Part shown: positions 1 to 9,352 of the stretch, one piece after another
How positions within the stretch are numbered: the first letter of the stretch is position 1
How the letters are laid out: the number at the start of each line of letters is the position of its first letter
Assembly: GCA_026627305.1 (NCBI GenBank)
Contig: JAPNVD010000007.1
Location: 112,578 to 166,419 of the forward strand
From: Sulfolobaceae archaeon
GTDB lineage: Archaea; Thermoproteota; Thermoprotei_A; Sulfolobales; Sulfolobaceae
DNA: 53,842 nt
Reading direction: 5' to 3'
Made by a program: the position numbers and the translations under genes
Notes under the pieces: model-generated
The model's input: only the letters and a program-made list of their open reading frames with translations
Database searches by the model: none
What the model was told of the DNA's origin: nothing

Positions 1-1422
1 CCTTACCTCTTCTATCTTAGATTCTATTTTATTAAGAACTTCCTCTAGTTTACCATCTAGATGTTCTCCCTTTTTTATGGCTAGACTTATCGCATTAAGT
101 TCATTAGGAGAGCTATGAAGTATTATTTTCTCTAGTTCTTGATAATCTAATGATAAACTCTTCATAATTTTTAATAGAACGTATGGATTCTTGATAGCGT
201 CGAGTAACTTCATCCTAAATTTAGGAACTCCGTAGAAGATCACATATCTTAGAGCCTTAGGCTCATCTATTCCTCTTACTGCAACGCCATAATAATTTGC
301 AGAGCCTATAAGTACATCAACTTTACCTTCCGAGAAGTCGCTAATAAACCTCCTACCGCTTATTGCAAGAGAGCTCCTAATTCCATTTCTTTCTAATTTT
401 TCCGCTAACTCCCTTATTTTTGCTTTAGAGTATTCCTTAGAAACTAATATTAGTCCTCCCCTGCCTAACGTTTGTATTATGTTTAGCAAATTCTCGTCAG
501 TAAAAGAAGGAAGATAACTATCGATTATATTTCTAGAATATATCTGAATCGTTGAAGGCTCAAAACCTATTAAGTACTTTAGTGCTTTTTGTTTTATACC
601 CTTTGGTCTAACAGTAGCGCTAGCCACAACTAACTGAGTAGTTGAAACGTTTGACAGAGAAATTGTAGTTTCTAATTTATTTATCTCCGAAATTAATTCC
701 TGCCTCTTTTCGTCGTTTACTAATGCAGGTAAAATGGCTTTTAATTTAACTAGTTTCTTCGCTGACTCATACGCTTCCTGTGGTATGCCTAGTAATTCAA
801 CGATCTTATCAGTAGTCTTCCCGCTCTTGATTATAGCATCAGCATCATCTACCGCTATAAATGCGGGCCTATAATTCTTTAGTTGCTCAAAATTCTTATT
901 TATGTAATTAACAGTTAACACGCTTATTTTTGTTTCATCAACCTTTCCACATGCTACATTAGCATTAAACTTAGAAAGCTTATCACAGATCTGCTCTTGA
1001 AGTGCCTTAGTTGGTACTAAATATAGCGCATTTTCGCCAGTATAAACTGAATAAACGAGCAAAGTAGTCGTTTTCCCAAGACCTGTAGGCGCTGACATAA
1101 TGAAGTTGTTTCCCATTGCGAGCTTTTTTATCCATGATCGTTGTAGAGACCAAGGAGAGTTCTTTATTAATTTTTCAAATAATCTAATAATTTCTTCGCT
1201 TCTCTCTATCATCAAATACGTATCCCAATAAGCTTTTAGAGAGTTATTCCTGACTAAAAGGTTATAGATCAGTTTTATTTTATCCTCTAAAGGTATTCTT
1301 TCAAATTCAGATATATTAACGTGAGATAAGCACTTGTCACAAGGTAAACCTGCCAAAGCCCTTTCAGAATCTATGGGTCCACCACAATTAGGGCAACCGT
1401 AATAGTACTTCAGTTTTATCAT
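1..1422 (-). CDS. topR2: Reverse gyrase, TopR2 type, N-terminal part (runs off the left edge)
   Basis: Reverse gyrase introduces positive supercoils into DNA; it joins an SF2 helicase-like module to a type IA topoisomerase. Only the first 474 codons are in the window, reading leftward from ATG at 1422. The protein opens with a zinc finger (Cys 10, 13, 28, 31), then the helicase-like domain with Walker A APTGLGKTTT (coded near 1070-1095), a DDAD Walker B, and a SATVRP motif III. The topoisomerase half lies beyond position 1. The gene diverges from alba across 174 bases. In S. solfataricus the reverse gyrase beside alba is TopR2 (my recollection: SSO0963 and SSO0962), which is why I assign TopR2 rather than TopR1; the sequence read here does not alone separate the paralogs. 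A TATA-like stretch (tatttaaaagg on the minus strand, about 1448-1458) lies about 30 bases upstream of the start. Confidence 0.88.
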   Translation of the reverse strand, partial: MIKLKYYYGCPNCGGPIDSERALAGLPCDKCLSHVNISEFERIPLEDKIKLIYNLLVRNNSLKAYWDTYLMIERSEEIIRLFEKLIKNSPWSLQRSWIKKLAMGNNFIMSAPTGLGKTTTLLVYSVYTGENALYLVPTKALQEQICDKLSKFNANVACGKVDETKISVLTVNYINKNFEQLKNYRPAFIAVDDADAIIKSGKTTDKIVELLGIPQEAYESAKKLVKLKAILPALVNDEKRQELISEINKLETTISLSNVSTTQLVVASATVRPKGIKQKALKYLIGFEPSTIQIYSRNIIDSYLPSFTDENLLNIIQTLGRGGLILVSKEYSKAKIRELAEKLERNGIRSSLAISGRRFISDFSEGKVDVLIGSANYYGVAVRGIDEPKALRYVIFYGVPKFRMKLLDAIKNPYVLLKIMKSLSLDYQELEKIILHSSPNELNAISLAIKKGEHLDGKLEEVLNKIESKIEEVR

Positions 1423-1564
1423 TTGATTAAACCTATTCTGATAAAAATACCTTTTAAATAGGCTAGCCGAGTGTTACTGAGCAAATAAGAGATTTAAAGA
1501 ATAGCTAAATACATTTAGCGTTGATTCACCATCAAAAGAAGTGGATAAACTTTTTTAGGCTCCG

Positions 1565-1579
1565 TCTCTTTGAAAGAGA
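1565..1579 (+). promoter_or_regulatory. Small hairpin in the alba 5' leader
   Basis: The leader contains a perfect inverted repeat, TCTCTT-TGA-AAGAGA (6-bp stem, 3-base loop), between a TATA-like box (ataaactttttta, about 1545-1557) and a Shine-Dalgarno-like AAGGGG (1583-1588) just ahead of the alba ATG at 1597. If transcription starts about 25 bases after the TATA-like box, the stem would lie at or near the 5' end of the mRNA. A role in mRNA stability or translation is inference. Confidence 0.4.
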
Positions 1580-1596
1580 GCGAAAGGGGTTAAAAA

Positions 1597-1899
1597 ATGA
1601 GCACAACACCAACAACAACTCCAACTCCAAGTAATGTAGTTTTAATTGGAAAGAAACCTGTAATGAATTATGTATTAGCAGCTCTAACTCTACTAAACCA
1701 GGGAGTTGCAGAAATAGTAATAAAAGCTAGAGGTAGGGCTATAAGCAAAGCTGTAGATACTGTTGAAATCGTAAGAAATAGATTCCTACCAAACCAGATC
1801 GAAATTAAGGAGATCAAAATAGGTAGCCAAGTAGTAACAAGCCAAGACGGCAGACAGTCTAGAGTATCTACAATAGAAATATCTATTAAGAAGAAATAA
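1597..1899 (+). CDS. alba: DNA/RNA-binding chromatin protein Alba (Sac10b family)
   Basis: Alba is an abundant dimeric nucleic-acid-binding protein that coats archaeal DNA and also binds RNA. The 100-residue product matches the family along its length: after a Thr/Pro-rich N-terminal tail (residues 1-12) comes [20 protein letters not shown], where the two adjacent lysines correspond to the DNA-binding, Sir2/Pat-regulated Lys16-Lys17 of S. solfataricus Alba. The body also has [20 protein letters not shown] and the C-terminal strand [11 protein letters not shown]. The tail is a few residues longer than the Sso protein. Start chosen at ATG 1597, preceded by AAGGGG. It stands alone on the plus strand, divergent from the reverse gyrase gene; both gene products shape chromosome topology and packaging. 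Confidence 0.97.
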   Translation: MSTTPTTTPTPSNVVLIGKKPVMNYVLAALTLLNQGVAEIVIKARGRAISKAVDTVEIVRNRFLPNQIEIKEIKIGSQVVTSQDGRQSRVSTIEISIKKK

Positions 1900-1995
1900 A
1901 ATAAAAATCTAAATAAAGATAAAATAAAATTTTTGCTATATTTTCTAGAAACATAGATTTAAAAACGTAATTCGTTATTATTACTTTGTGGAAAA

Positions 1996-2319
1996 ATGTC
2001 TCAACAACCTGCAGTTAAGATAGAATTTGAAGGAAAGGCAAAACTTGGAGAAATTTTAGGAAACCTTCCTTCTATACAACTAAAGCCTGAAGATTTCTCA
2101 AGCCCGTTAGCTCTTCAAATGGCTATTTCTAGGTTATATAATGAGATAATGAATATGTTAACTTCAACACCACAAAAACAATATGTAGCTGAAGTAAAGT
2201 TTGTGGATTCCCTTGGAAATCAAGTTTCAGTAGGTATAAATTTTGGAACAAAGATACCCCCGCTAAGCAAGCAGGAGGTTAAAGCAAAAATAATTATAGA
2301 GCTTTATGATGAAGCTTAG
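1996..2319 (+). CDS. Conserved hypothetical protein, 107 aa
   Basis: I do not recognise a family. The product is soluble, acidic to neutral, with a predicted mix of a central helix (residues about 38-57) and C-terminal beta strands. No cysteines, no membrane segment and no catalytic motif are visible. It follows alba by about 95 bases and has its own TATA-like box (agatttaaaaac, about 1957-1968), so it is probably transcribed separately. Its 3' end overlaps the convergent 2294-2572 gene by about 26 bases. Good coding composition and a clean ATG support it as real. Confidence 0.7.
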   Translation: MSQQPAVKIEFEGKAKLGEILGNLPSIQLKPEDFSSPLALQMAISRLYNEIMNMLTSTPQKQYVAEVKFVDSLGNQVSVGINFGTKIPPLSKQEVKAKIIIELYDEA

Positions 2320-2572
2320 CTCTACGTTGTAGATATTGATAACCTACATAAAATAAAACAAAATCTTCAAAAGGATTTAGCCTATACTTTATCTTATCTA
2401 CACCTGTAATCAAACCTATTTTACTAAGGTATTTTATGCTATTCTTAATTACCTTCTTCGAAAAATAAGGTTCTAAAACCTTGAATGCTTCACCTATATC
2501 GAACTCTTGATATCTAAATTTTGAATAGAGAAGAAAGTAAATAATTACCTCACGCTTTCTTAACCATCTCAT
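2294..2572 (-). CDS. Small winged-helix-like protein, about 92 aa
   Basis: The protein looks like a compact helix-turn-helix domain: a helical stretch around EAFKVLEPYFSKKVIKNSIK, then YLSKIGLITGV followed by a short strand YRLNPFE, the usual recognition helix plus wing arrangement. No ligand domain is present. I prefer ATG at 2572 (MRWLRKRE) over an in-frame TTG at 2578. It converges on the 1996-2319 gene, overlapping its tail. DNA binding is inference from the pattern only. Confidence 0.55.
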   Translation of the reverse strand: MRWLRKREVIIYFLLYSKFRYQEFDIGEAFKVLEPYFSKKVIKNSIKYLSKIGLITGVDKIKYRLNPFEDFVLFYVGYQYLQRRAKLHHKAL

Positions 2573-2663
2573 ATTCAACAGCCTAGTTTTTCATCAATAG
2601 TTTTATTTTCAGCCCTTACAAGTTCTTTCATCAAAAATAAACTTTTCTTAGGGGTTTTATACT

Positions 2664-3191
2664 TTGCCATATATACAACCTGGAACTAAAATATGCAGAC
2701 CTGATGAAGTCGAAGAAATAAACATAGGAGATTTAGTGGTAGTAAATAACGTTCTAATAAAATCCGAAAACGCATTATTACAATACCCTCCTCTCTCCTT
2801 GATCTCAGATAGCTGCAAAAGAGTAATAGAATCACCAACTTGGGTCGATGGATATAGGGTAAGAGGGGATGAAAAAATAATAGTCGAAACCTCTGAAAAA
2901 ATCCGAATGAAAGGAAAAATAAAGGTTGAAGACCCTAAGATTCTCACAGCTTACGTTCTTCAAAAACTTTTGCCAGATGAATTGGAAATAGAAGTATCAA
3001 GAACATGTATTAACAAGGAGAAAGGAACAAAACATTATCCAATACTTTCCATAAACTCTGCTCAGCTGCTCACTATAACTAAACCTTTTGAGATACACAT
3101 CTGTACTGATAACCCAGAAATCACAACGTATTTGAAGTTATTAGCATACACGATATATTACTACATTTCATCTTCTTCTGATGAATTATAA
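2664..3191 (+). CDS. Hypothetical protein, 175 aa
   Basis: Not recognised. The product has four scattered cysteines and a beta-rich N-terminal half (residues about 15-90) with several hydrophobic/charged alternating strands, consistent with a soluble globular protein. The start is TTG at 2664, preceded by GGGG at 2651-2654 as a weak ribosome-binding motif; the next residues are PYIQPGTK. The last 31 bases overlap the end of the convergent xpb2 gene. It could be a Sulfolobales-specific protein; no function is proposed. Confidence 0.6.
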   Translation: MPYIQPGTKICRPDEVEEINIGDLVVVNNVLIKSENALLQYPPLSLISDSCKRVIESPTWVDGYRVRGDEKIIVETSEKIRMKGKIKVEDPKILTAYVLQKLLPDELEIEVSRTCINKEKGTKHYPILSINSAQLLTITKPFEIHICTDNPEITTYLKLLAYTIYYYISSSSDEL

Positions 3192-4783
3192 AACGCTTGA
3201 ATTATATCTTCTTCCTTTCTCTTCTTCGACTGATATTCCTCTGAGGTGCCTTTCACAATTATTTCGTATAATGTAGCCACTTTACCCTCTTTTGGCCTCA
3301 ATAGTCTGCCTAATCTTTGTATAAATTGTCTCTTAGAGCCTGTTCCAGCTACTAATACGCCAACGCTTGCATCTGGAATATCTAATCCTTCATCTCCAAC
3401 AGTAGTTAAGACTAAAACACCGGCACTCATTTTCTTGAAAGTGTCGAGAATTATTTTACGTTCTTTATCAGAAGTCTCACCTGTAAGTAAAAAGGTATTA
3501 TATCTTCTAGCTATTTCTTTAGCTTGATCGACATATTGTGTAAATATAAGCACTTTCTTACCTTTCTCTTTTTCTAAAATATCTTTAATTATATCTATTT
3601 TACTCTCTGACATGTTAACGATTTTCCGCATTTCATTGTATATTTTTAGTGCCTCAGATGCTTCCTGATCTCCTTTCTTTAGAAGTGTTAGTAATTCACT
3701 GACCTTTCTGTTTTTGGCTAGTTGTTTGAACCTCTTTAATAAATCTAAGTACTTCTGTTTCTCCGCTGGTTTTAACTCAACCTTAATTTGAACGATTCTA
3801 TAAGGTGCCAGATAGTTACGTTTGACAAGATCCTCTGTAGAGGAGAAATAAACTAGTCCCCCTAAATACTGAAATAATTCATCATGCTTACCATCTTCTC
3901 TAAAAGGAGTAGCGGATAACCCTAACCTTTTGCTAGCTATACTGAATAAGGCAATCTGCTTAAATTTCTCTGCAGGCAAATGATGGGCTTCATCAATAAT
4001 TAGAAGATCGAATTTAGAACCTAACTCAGCCATGTGTTTATATGCTGTTTGATAAGTCGTTATGGTGATTGGTTTTATTTTTTTCTCATTAGAATAATAA
4101 AGTCCAATCTCAGGTCTTAAGTCTAAAAATTTCATCAAAGAATCTCTCCATTGCAACATTTGATCCTTTGTGAATGTAACTATTAATGTTGGAACTTTTA
4201 CTATCTCTATAGATTTTATGCCTATTACTGTCTTACCACTTCCAGTAGGAAGAGCTACAACTCCTCGATAGTTATTCTCAATCCACTTCTTTATAGCCTC
4301 TTCCTGATACTCACGCAACGTACAGTTACACCTGATTTCAAACTGCTTATTGGCAAGCTCTAGTTCCTTTACACTTAACCCTCTTTCTGTCAATTTCCTA
4401 ACTAATTCGTAATAATAATAAGGAAATGTATAGAAGGCCTTCAAATTTTTTGAGTATTTTACTGGCAAATCCTTAACTAGATCTCCCAAATATTTTTTAG
4501 GTTCTAACAATACATAGCCTTTCTCACTTATTTTAAATATTATGTCATAATCTGGCAGGTCTTCTTGTAATTTAGTTTTCTCTTCATCAGATAAGCTTAT
4601 ACCTACTTCATCAAGGATTTGAATTACATCGCTAGCTCTAAGCCCATTTTTCTTTGCTCTCTGAAGATCGAACTCAAAAACTGAACCATTTTCATCTCTA
4701 CCTAGAAATTTGGAAAACATCAAAATCTTTCTAAAAGTATCATCATCTACCCAATGCTTCAGATAAAAAGTCTTCAAGAACAT
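3161..4783 (-). CDS. xpb2: XPB-type DNA helicase (XPB2)
   Basis: SF2 DNA-dependent ATPase related to eukaryotic XPB/Rad25. Over 540 residues I see an N-terminal damage-recognition-like region (1-150), Walker A LPTGSGKT (about 179-186), DEAHH (264-268), SAT (290-292) followed by the XPB-characteristic RED motif (FRED, about 294-297), and a C-terminal helicase lobe ending with QRLGRLLRP (motif VI). Sulfolobales encode XPB1, which is paired with the nuclease Bax1, and XPB2, which is not; no Bax1 gene is present here and the position near alba matches XPB2 in S. solfataricus (SSO0959 from memory). The 5' end overlaps a 127-aa gene upstream by 41 bases, so the two are probably translated from one mRNA. 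Confidence 0.9.
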   Translation of the reverse strand: MFLKTFYLKHWVDDDTFRKILMFSKFLGRDENGSVFEFDLQRAKKNGLRASDVIQILDEVGISLSDEEKTKLQEDLPDYDIIFKISEKGYVLLEPKKYLGDLVKDLPVKYSKNLKAFYTFPYYYYELVRKLTERGLSVKELELANKQFEIRCNCTLREYQEEAIKKWIENNYRGVVALPTGSGKTVIGIKSIEIVKVPTLIVTFTKDQMLQWRDSLMKFLDLRPEIGLYYSNEKKIKPITITTYQTAYKHMAELGSKFDLLIIDEAHHLPAEKFKQIALFSIASKRLGLSATPFREDGKHDELFQYLGGLVYFSSTEDLVKRNYLAPYRIVQIKVELKPAEKQKYLDLLKRFKQLAKNRKVSELLTLLKKGDQEASEALKIYNEMRKIVNMSESKIDIIKDILEKEKGKKVLIFTQYVDQAKEIARRYNTFLLTGETSDKERKIILDTFKKMSAGVLVLTTVGDEGLDIPDASVGVLVAGTGSKRQFIQRLGRLLRPKEGKVATLYEIIVKGTSEEYQSKKRKEEDIIQAFYNSSEEDEM

Positions 4784-5126
4784 CTTGAATCACTTCGACA
4801 TATACAATCTCGTTATCTGTACCATATAATTCCAACAGATCTTTTAAATTAATCAGTTTATATAAATTGTATGCCCTTCCTGATTTTTCATATTTAAAAA
4901 TACCGAAGAATTCTCCCTTATTGATTTTATTAGGCGTAAACACTAAGATTTCATACACCTCATCGAAATAAGGATTTACATATAATATAAGCCCATCACC
5001 CTGAGCTAAGGTTAAACCAATGAAATTCTTACCTAAGCTTTCTGCTTCTGATAACCCATATAGCAATCCTTCTCTAAAACCCTTCCATGGTATTTGATCA
5101 ATTAATTCTTTCACTGTGTAAACCAT
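4743..5126 (-). CDS. Unknown 127-aa protein translationally overlapping xpb2
   Basis: No family recognised. The sequence begins with an amphipathic helix (VKELIDQIPWKGFREGLLYG), then a beta-rich core (FIGLTLAQGDGLILYVNPYF; VYEILVFTP) and a C-terminal helix. There are no cysteines and no obvious catalytic motif. It is first in the minus-strand pair with xpb2 and overlaps it by 41 bases, an arrangement typical of co-translated partners. It is not similar by eye to Bax1, which carries a nuclease domain. Its divergent neighbour is gatC. Confidence 0.75.
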   Translation of the reverse strand: MVYTVKELIDQIPWKGFREGLLYGLSEAESLGKNFIGLTLAQGDGLILYVNPYFDEVYEILVFTPNKINKGEFFGIFKYEKSGRAYNLYKLINLKDLLELYGTDNEIVYVEVIQDVLEDFLSEALGR

Positions 5127-5186
5127 TTTACTATAATCATATGCTAGAAAACGTTAATAAAGGCTCCGTGTACAAAACATAGAGTA

Positions 5187-5480
5187 ATGAAAATAGAAGT
5201 AAATAAAGAATTGATCAAAAAACTGGAGACCCTTTCACTTATACAGTTAACAGAAGAAGAACGAGAAAGAATGGTTAACGATATTAAAAAGATCCTAGAT
5301 TTCTTCGATAAGATAGATGAACTTAACTTAGAAAATGTAGAACCATTGTTTCATCCCATAAGACCTGAAAAATTAAGAAAAGATAAACCATTGCCCTCAT
5401 TAAGTATAGAAGAAGCCTTGCAGAACGTGAAAAGAAAACAGGAAAATTTCATAATAGGACCTAAAACTTATGGTGAATAA
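5187..5480 (+). CDS. gatC: Asp-tRNA(Asn)/Glu-tRNA(Gln) amidotransferase subunit C
   Basis: GatC stabilises the GatA amidase within the GatCAB complex that converts Asp-tRNA(Asn) to Asn-tRNA(Asn). The 97-residue protein has the family form: a helical N-terminal half ([17 protein letters not shown], then [15 protein letters not shown]) and the extended segment [10 protein letters not shown], with an extended C-terminal tail that wraps GatA. A TATA-like taataaagg (about 5154-5162) sits about 28 bases before ATG 5187. It precedes gatA by two bases. gatB is not in this window. Confidence 0.93.
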   Translation: MKIEVNKELIKKLETLSLIQLTEEERERMVNDIKKILDFFDKIDELNLENVEPLFHPIRPEKLRKDKPLPSLSIEEALQNVKRKQENFIIGPKTYGE

Positions 5481-5482
5481 TT

Positions 5483-6898
5483 ATGATTGATGATCTGTTA
5501 CAAAAATTGAGAAGTGGGGAATTACCCCCTGATGAATATGTTGAAAAAACATATGAGAAATTAGAAAGAATTGAGAATAGAGTTCATGCTTTTATAACTA
5601 TAAGAAATAAAGAAGAAGTACTAAATGAAGTAAAGAAGAAAGTAAAAGAAAAAGGTAAGTTAAGTGGAATACTGATAGCTATTAAAGATAACATCTCAAC
5701 TAAAGGTATAAGGACTACATGCGCGTCTAAAATGCTAGAGGATTATATCCCTCCTTATAATGCGACAGTTATTGAAAGACTAGAAAGAGAAGGAGCAGTG
5801 ATAATTGGAAAAACGAACATGGATGAATTCGCGATGGGCTCTACTACGGAAACTAGCTATTTTGGTCCTACGAGGAATCCTTGGGATCTGGAAAGAACAC
5901 CTGGAGGATCTTCTGGGGGAAGCGGAGCTGCTCTAGCTGCAGGAATTGTTGATATAGCATTAGGAAGTGACACTGGAGGGTCGATAAGGGCTCCAGCAGC
6001 ATATACGGCCACCTTTGGTTTGAAACCATCGTATGGTACAGTAAGCAGATACGGATTAGTAGCCTATGCTAATAGCTTAGAACAGATAGGACCTATGGCT
6101 AAAAATGCTGAAGATTTATGGCTATTATACTCGATAATAGCAGGAGATGATTTCAGAGACGCTACTACAATTTCATACACACCTCCTCCTTCACCCGCAA
6201 ATGTAGAGCTCAAGGATATAAAAATCGGTGTACTGAGCGATATTATGGAAGCCTCAGATAAAAGCGTGAGCTCTGTTGTTAAAACTGCCTTAGATAAGCT
6301 AAGCTCTTATGGCGTACAAATAGAAGAGACAAAACTTGGATACACGGAGTATGCATTACCAGCTTATTATATAATAGCAATGTCTGAAGCAAGCTCTAAT
6401 CTAGCCAGATATGATGGAGTAAGATATGGTTTTAACAGCTATTTCCAGGGTGATTGGAAGCAAACTTATTCATTAAATAGAGAATATGGATTTGGAATTG
6501 AGGTGAAGAGAAGAATCTTATTAGGCTCTTTCATCCTAAGTGCAGGCTATTATGAGCAATACTACATAAAGGCGTTGAAGATAAGGAATTTAATCAAGAC
6601 GAGCCTAGATTCCCTACTTAAGAAATACACAGTTCTAGCATCACCCACAATGCCAATATTACCTCCTAAATTAGGAGAGGTTATAGAGGATCCGGTGAAA
6701 ATGTATGCTATGGATCTTAATACAGTACTAGCAAATTTAGCGGGTATACCAGCGCTTTCCATGCCTGTAGGTTTCTATAACAATTTACCAGTAGGCCTAC
6801 AATTAATGGGACCCTACCTATCAGATGACTTATTAGTTGGAATAGCAATAAAGGCGGAAAAGATATTAGGTTATTATAATCTTACAGCATCCCTTTAA
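5483..6898 (+). CDS. gatA: Aspartyl/glutamyl-tRNA amidotransferase subunit A (amidase)
   Basis: GatA hydrolyses glutamine and supplies the ammonia for tRNA-dependent amidation. The 471-residue protein has the amidase signature: catalytic Lys68 in AIKDNIS, the [10 protein letters not shown] loop with the cis-serine (143-144), and the nucleophile Ser167 in [10 protein letters not shown], the classic Ser-cisSer-Lys triad. Length is normal for GatA. It starts two bases after the gatC stop and is surely co-transcribed with it. The window also has gatD-gatE, so the organism carries both transamidosomes: GatCAB for Asn and GatDE for Gln. Confidence 0.96.
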   Translation: MIDDLLQKLRSGELPPDEYVEKTYEKLERIENRVHAFITIRNKEEVLNEVKKKVKEKGKLSGILIAIKDNISTKGIRTTCASKMLEDYIPPYNATVIERLEREGAVIIGKTNMDEFAMGSTTETSYFGPTRNPWDLERTPGGSSGGSGAALAAGIVDIALGSDTGGSIRAPAAYTATFGLKPSYGTVSRYGLVAYANSLEQIGPMAKNAEDLWLLYSIIAGDDFRDATTISYTPPPSPANVELKDIKIGVLSDIMEASDKSVSSVVKTALDKLSSYGVQIEETKLGYTEYALPAYYIIAMSEASSNLARYDGVRYGFNSYFQGDWKQTYSLNREYGFGIEVKRRILLGSFILSAGYYEQYYIKALKIRNLIKTSLDSLLKKYTVLASPTMPILPPKLGEVIEDPVKMYAMDLNTVLANLAGIPALSMPVGFYNNLPVGLQLMGPYLSDDLLVGIAIKAEKILGYYNLTASL

Positions 6899-6916
6899 TT
6901 ACATAAATTTATTATA

Positions 6917-7996
6917 TTGATTTTCGAAATAGCAAATGTGCAAAAAACACTGAGATTAGATACGTATAGCGTAATAATGAAAGAACTAGAGAAGGAAAAA
7001 TATCATCTAATAGGTAGCCATAGCGCTTACAAGAAATGTTATTGGACTCATGAAGCTATAGTTAGTAACAGATATTGCTATAAGGGTAAATTTTACGGAA
7101 TTGAAAGCGACAAATGCATACAAATGACACCATCTGCTGCGTGGTGTTGGTTTAGGTGTATTCATTGTTGGAGATTAGAACCCGAGGATATAGGGCTTGA
7201 ATGGGATGAAACAAAAATACCTTTTATGGATGATCCTGAATATATTGTAGAGAGAAGCATTGAAGAGCACAAGAAAGCGTTGTCTGGATACTTTGGTAGG
7301 GAGGGAGTAGACCCTAAAAAAGTGAAGGAAGCCTTACAACCCAGGCATGTAGCTATTAGCTTAACAGGTGAACCCACTCTTTATGAGAAGTTGGGAGAAC
7401 TTATTGCGGAATATCACAAAAGAGGGATTACGACATTTTTAGTGACAAGTGGCGTAAGACCAGATATTCTAGCTAATCTAAGTGAGGAACCTACCCAGTT
7501 ATTTGTATCATTGCAAGCACCTAATGAGAAGAAACATAAGCTAATGAATAGGCCGATAGTTACGAACTCGTGGAATTTAGTACTTGAAACTTTAAAGATT
7601 TTACCAAGTTTCAGCTCACCAACTGTAATAAGAATGACAATGATCAAAGGGTTTAACATGTCTGAAAAAGATGCTGAAGAATTCGCAAAACTAATAGAGC
7701 TTTCCCTTCCTACGTATATAGAAGTAAAAGCATATATGCATGTAGGTCCTTCAATCTATAGATTGAGCAAGGATGCTATGCCTAACCATGCAGAAATAAG
7801 AGAATTTGCTAAGTTACTAGGTGAGCTTACAGGTTATAAGATACTTTCTGAATATCCACCCAGCAGAATAGTGTTGCTAAGTAAACTAGATAAGCCAATT
7901 CAAATAGGTAATGCCTGGAACGAAAAGTGGAGCTGGAATACTCCAGAAATAGAGGATGATATTAACTGGGAATACAAGGAGGCCGAAGATGATTAG
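6917..7996 (+). CDS. taw1: tRNA-4-demethylwyosine synthase Taw1/TYW1 (radical SAM)
   Basis: Taw1 condenses N1-methylguanosine-37 of tRNA-Phe with pyruvate to make the tricyclic base of wyosine. The radical-SAM motif CxxxCxxC is at Cys77, 81 and 84 (within [10 protein letters not shown]). Three further cysteines, 41, 54 and 67, have the 13-residue spacing of the second cluster's ligands in Pyrococcus abyssi Taw1 (26, 39, 52). No flavodoxin domain, as usual in archaea. Coordinates use TTG 6917; GTG 6938 is an attractive alternative because a TATA-like tttattata (6908-6916) would place a leaderless start near it, and no conserved residue is lost. The last codons overlap the ribK start. Confidence 0.92.
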   Translation: MIFEIANVQKTLRLDTYSVIMKELEKEKYHLIGSHSAYKKCYWTHEAIVSNRYCYKGKFYGIESDKCIQMTPSAAWCWFRCIHCWRLEPEDIGLEWDETKIPFMDDPEYIVERSIEEHKKALSGYFGREGVDPKKVKEALQPRHVAISLTGEPTLYEKLGELIAEYHKRGITTFLVTSGVRPDILANLSEEPTQLFVSLQAPNEKKHKLMNRPIVTNSWNLVLETLKILPSFSSPTVIRMTMIKGFNMSEKDAEEFAKLIELSLPTYIEVKAYMHVGPSIYRLSKDAMPNHAEIREFAKLLGELTGYKILSEYPPSRIVLLSKLDKPIQIGNAWNEKWSWNTPEIEDDINWEYKEAEDD

Positions 7997-8657
7997 CGAT
8001 TTAGCTATTTCAGATGCATGTATATTAGCTCTATTAGCCTCAAACTCTAAAGAGAAGCCCCTTAGCCAGACACAATTGGCAAAAATTCTAAACATGTCTC
8101 AACAGTCAGTTTCCAGAAAATTGAAAGAATTAGAAAATATGAACCTTATAAGAAGAGTAGTACTAAAGGAAGGAGAAATAATATCATTGACTGAAGAAGG
8201 AGAAAGATATCTAAACTCTTGCTTACAACTTATAATGAATGCTATAATGAATATACATTCCCTCAAAATAAGAGGTAGAGTGACATCAGGTTTAGGAGAA
8301 GGTAAGGTATTTTTATCAATACCTTATTATACTGAAAACATTAAGAAAACCCTTGGATTTATTCCATATCCAGGAACTTTAAATATCGTCATTTATGAAA
8401 AGGTATCCCTAGAAAATAGGTTAATACTAGATACAGCCAAGTACCTTTACATTCCAGAGCATAAAGAACAAGATCGAATATTAGGCTCGGTTAAGTTATA
8501 TCCGGCAACTATAAATGGCATATCACCAGCAGCTGTAGTAATTCCGACGAGAACCACTCACCCCAAAAGTGTTGTAGAAGTTATTTCACCATACCATTTG
8601 AGAGAAAAGTTAAGCTTAAAAGATGGAGATGAAGTAGAAGTTGAGGTTCTGATTTAA
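7989..8657 (+). CDS. ribK: CTP-dependent riboflavin kinase with N-terminal winged helix (RibK)
   Basis: Archaeal RibK phosphorylates riboflavin to FMN using CTP. From ATG 7989 the protein is 222 residues: an N-terminal MarR-like winged helix (about 1-85, with [20 protein letters not shown]) and a C-terminal DUF120 kinase barrel with [20 protein letters not shown] and [21 protein letters not shown] longer reading from 7956 adds eleven residues with no family support; I chose 7989 because a strong AAGGAGG (7976-7982) sits six bases before it. The ATG overlaps the taw1 stop. The helix-turn-helix fusion is known in this family and suggests autoregulation by flavin. It converges on a probable FAD synthase gene. 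Confidence 0.92.
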   Translation: MISDLAISDACILALLASNSKEKPLSQTQLAKILNMSQQSVSRKLKELENMNLIRRVVLKEGEIISLTEEGERYLNSCLQLIMNAIMNIHSLKIRGRVTSGLGEGKVFLSIPYYTENIKKTLGFIPYPGTLNIVIYEKVSLENRLILDTAKYLYIPEHKEQDRILGSVKLYPATINGISPAAVVIPTRTTHPKSVVEVISPYHLREKLSLKDGDEVEVEVLI

Positions 8658-9352
8658 CTCTTCAAGTTTTGATCTTTACAGTATCTATTCACAACCTCTT
8701 TGATTATATCGGTAGTGCTAGAGTGATTCCATATCTTTATTCTTTCTTTAAGCCTGATTATTTCAGGCTTCAAATTTCTCTTTTCCAGTTCACGTCTTAA
8801 CTGGTCCTCGTCTACCTTCTGGTCAGGACCTAGAAATATAATATCAGGTTTTACTCTTTCCACACTCTTAAGGAAATCCTTTTCATCTCCTAAAAACGCA
8901 TCATAAACATATCTAACGCTCTTTATAACTTCAAGTCTATGATTCTCATCATTAATTGGTTTACGACCTTTAATTTTCTCTGAATTTATATCGCGCGCTA
9001 CAGAAACATAAACTCTACCTAATTTCGATGCTTCACGCAGAAATGCAATATGACCAGGATGAAGTATATCAAATGTTCCTCCTACAAATACTTTTTTAGC
9101 TATCTGAGAATCAGGATCGATATTATTAAGAATTAACAAGGCATCTAGTAAACCCTCCGCATATGCAATATCTACTAAGGCGGTAGAATAATCTCCTGAT
9201 TTTAAATAATATTCTGCATCCTCGGTATATTGAAATGCCAAATCATAAACCTTCTTCATACTATTATCAGAAAAACTGACCTTAGATAACCTATCTTTCA
9301 TTCCCTGTATGTATTTCTCTGCTCTTTTCTTTATTTCGTTATCATCAACCAT
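8654..9352 (-). CDS. Probable FAD synthase: DUF357 domain fused to a cytidylyltransferase
   Basis: The C-terminal two thirds are a nucleotidyltransferase of the CTP_transf-like family: [12 protein letters not shown] at residues 91-102 (HxGH-type motif), [15 protein letters not shown], and the late signature SSTTDI. The N-terminal 85 residues form a helical DUF357 region ([20 protein letters not shown]), a fusion I know from other crenarchaea. The catalytic domain resembles RibL, the archaeal FAD synthase of Methanocaldococcus, which adenylylates FMN. The convergent neighbour, overlapping by four bases, is riboflavin kinase, so both steps riboflavin to FMN to FAD would be encoded side by side. 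A phosphopantetheine or glycerol-3-phosphate cytidylyltransferase is a less likely alternative. Confidence 0.78.
   Translation of the reverse strand: MVDDNEIKKRAEKYIQGMKDRLSKVSFSDNSMKKVYDLAFQYTEDAEYYLKSGDYSTALVDIAYAEGLLDALLILNNIDPDSQIAKKVFVGGTFDILHPGHIAFLREASKLGRVYVSVARDINSEKIKGRKPINDENHRLEVIKSVRYVYDAFLGDEKDFLKSVERVKPDIIFLGPDQKVDEDQLRRELEKRNLKPEIIRLKERIKIWNHSSTTDIIKEVVNRYCKDQNLKS

Noticed and set aside
1557-5168. Shared word aggctccgt downstream of the TATA-like boxes of alba (1557) and gatC (about 5160)
   Set aside because: Only two copies of a nine-base word with no further similarity; likely chance.
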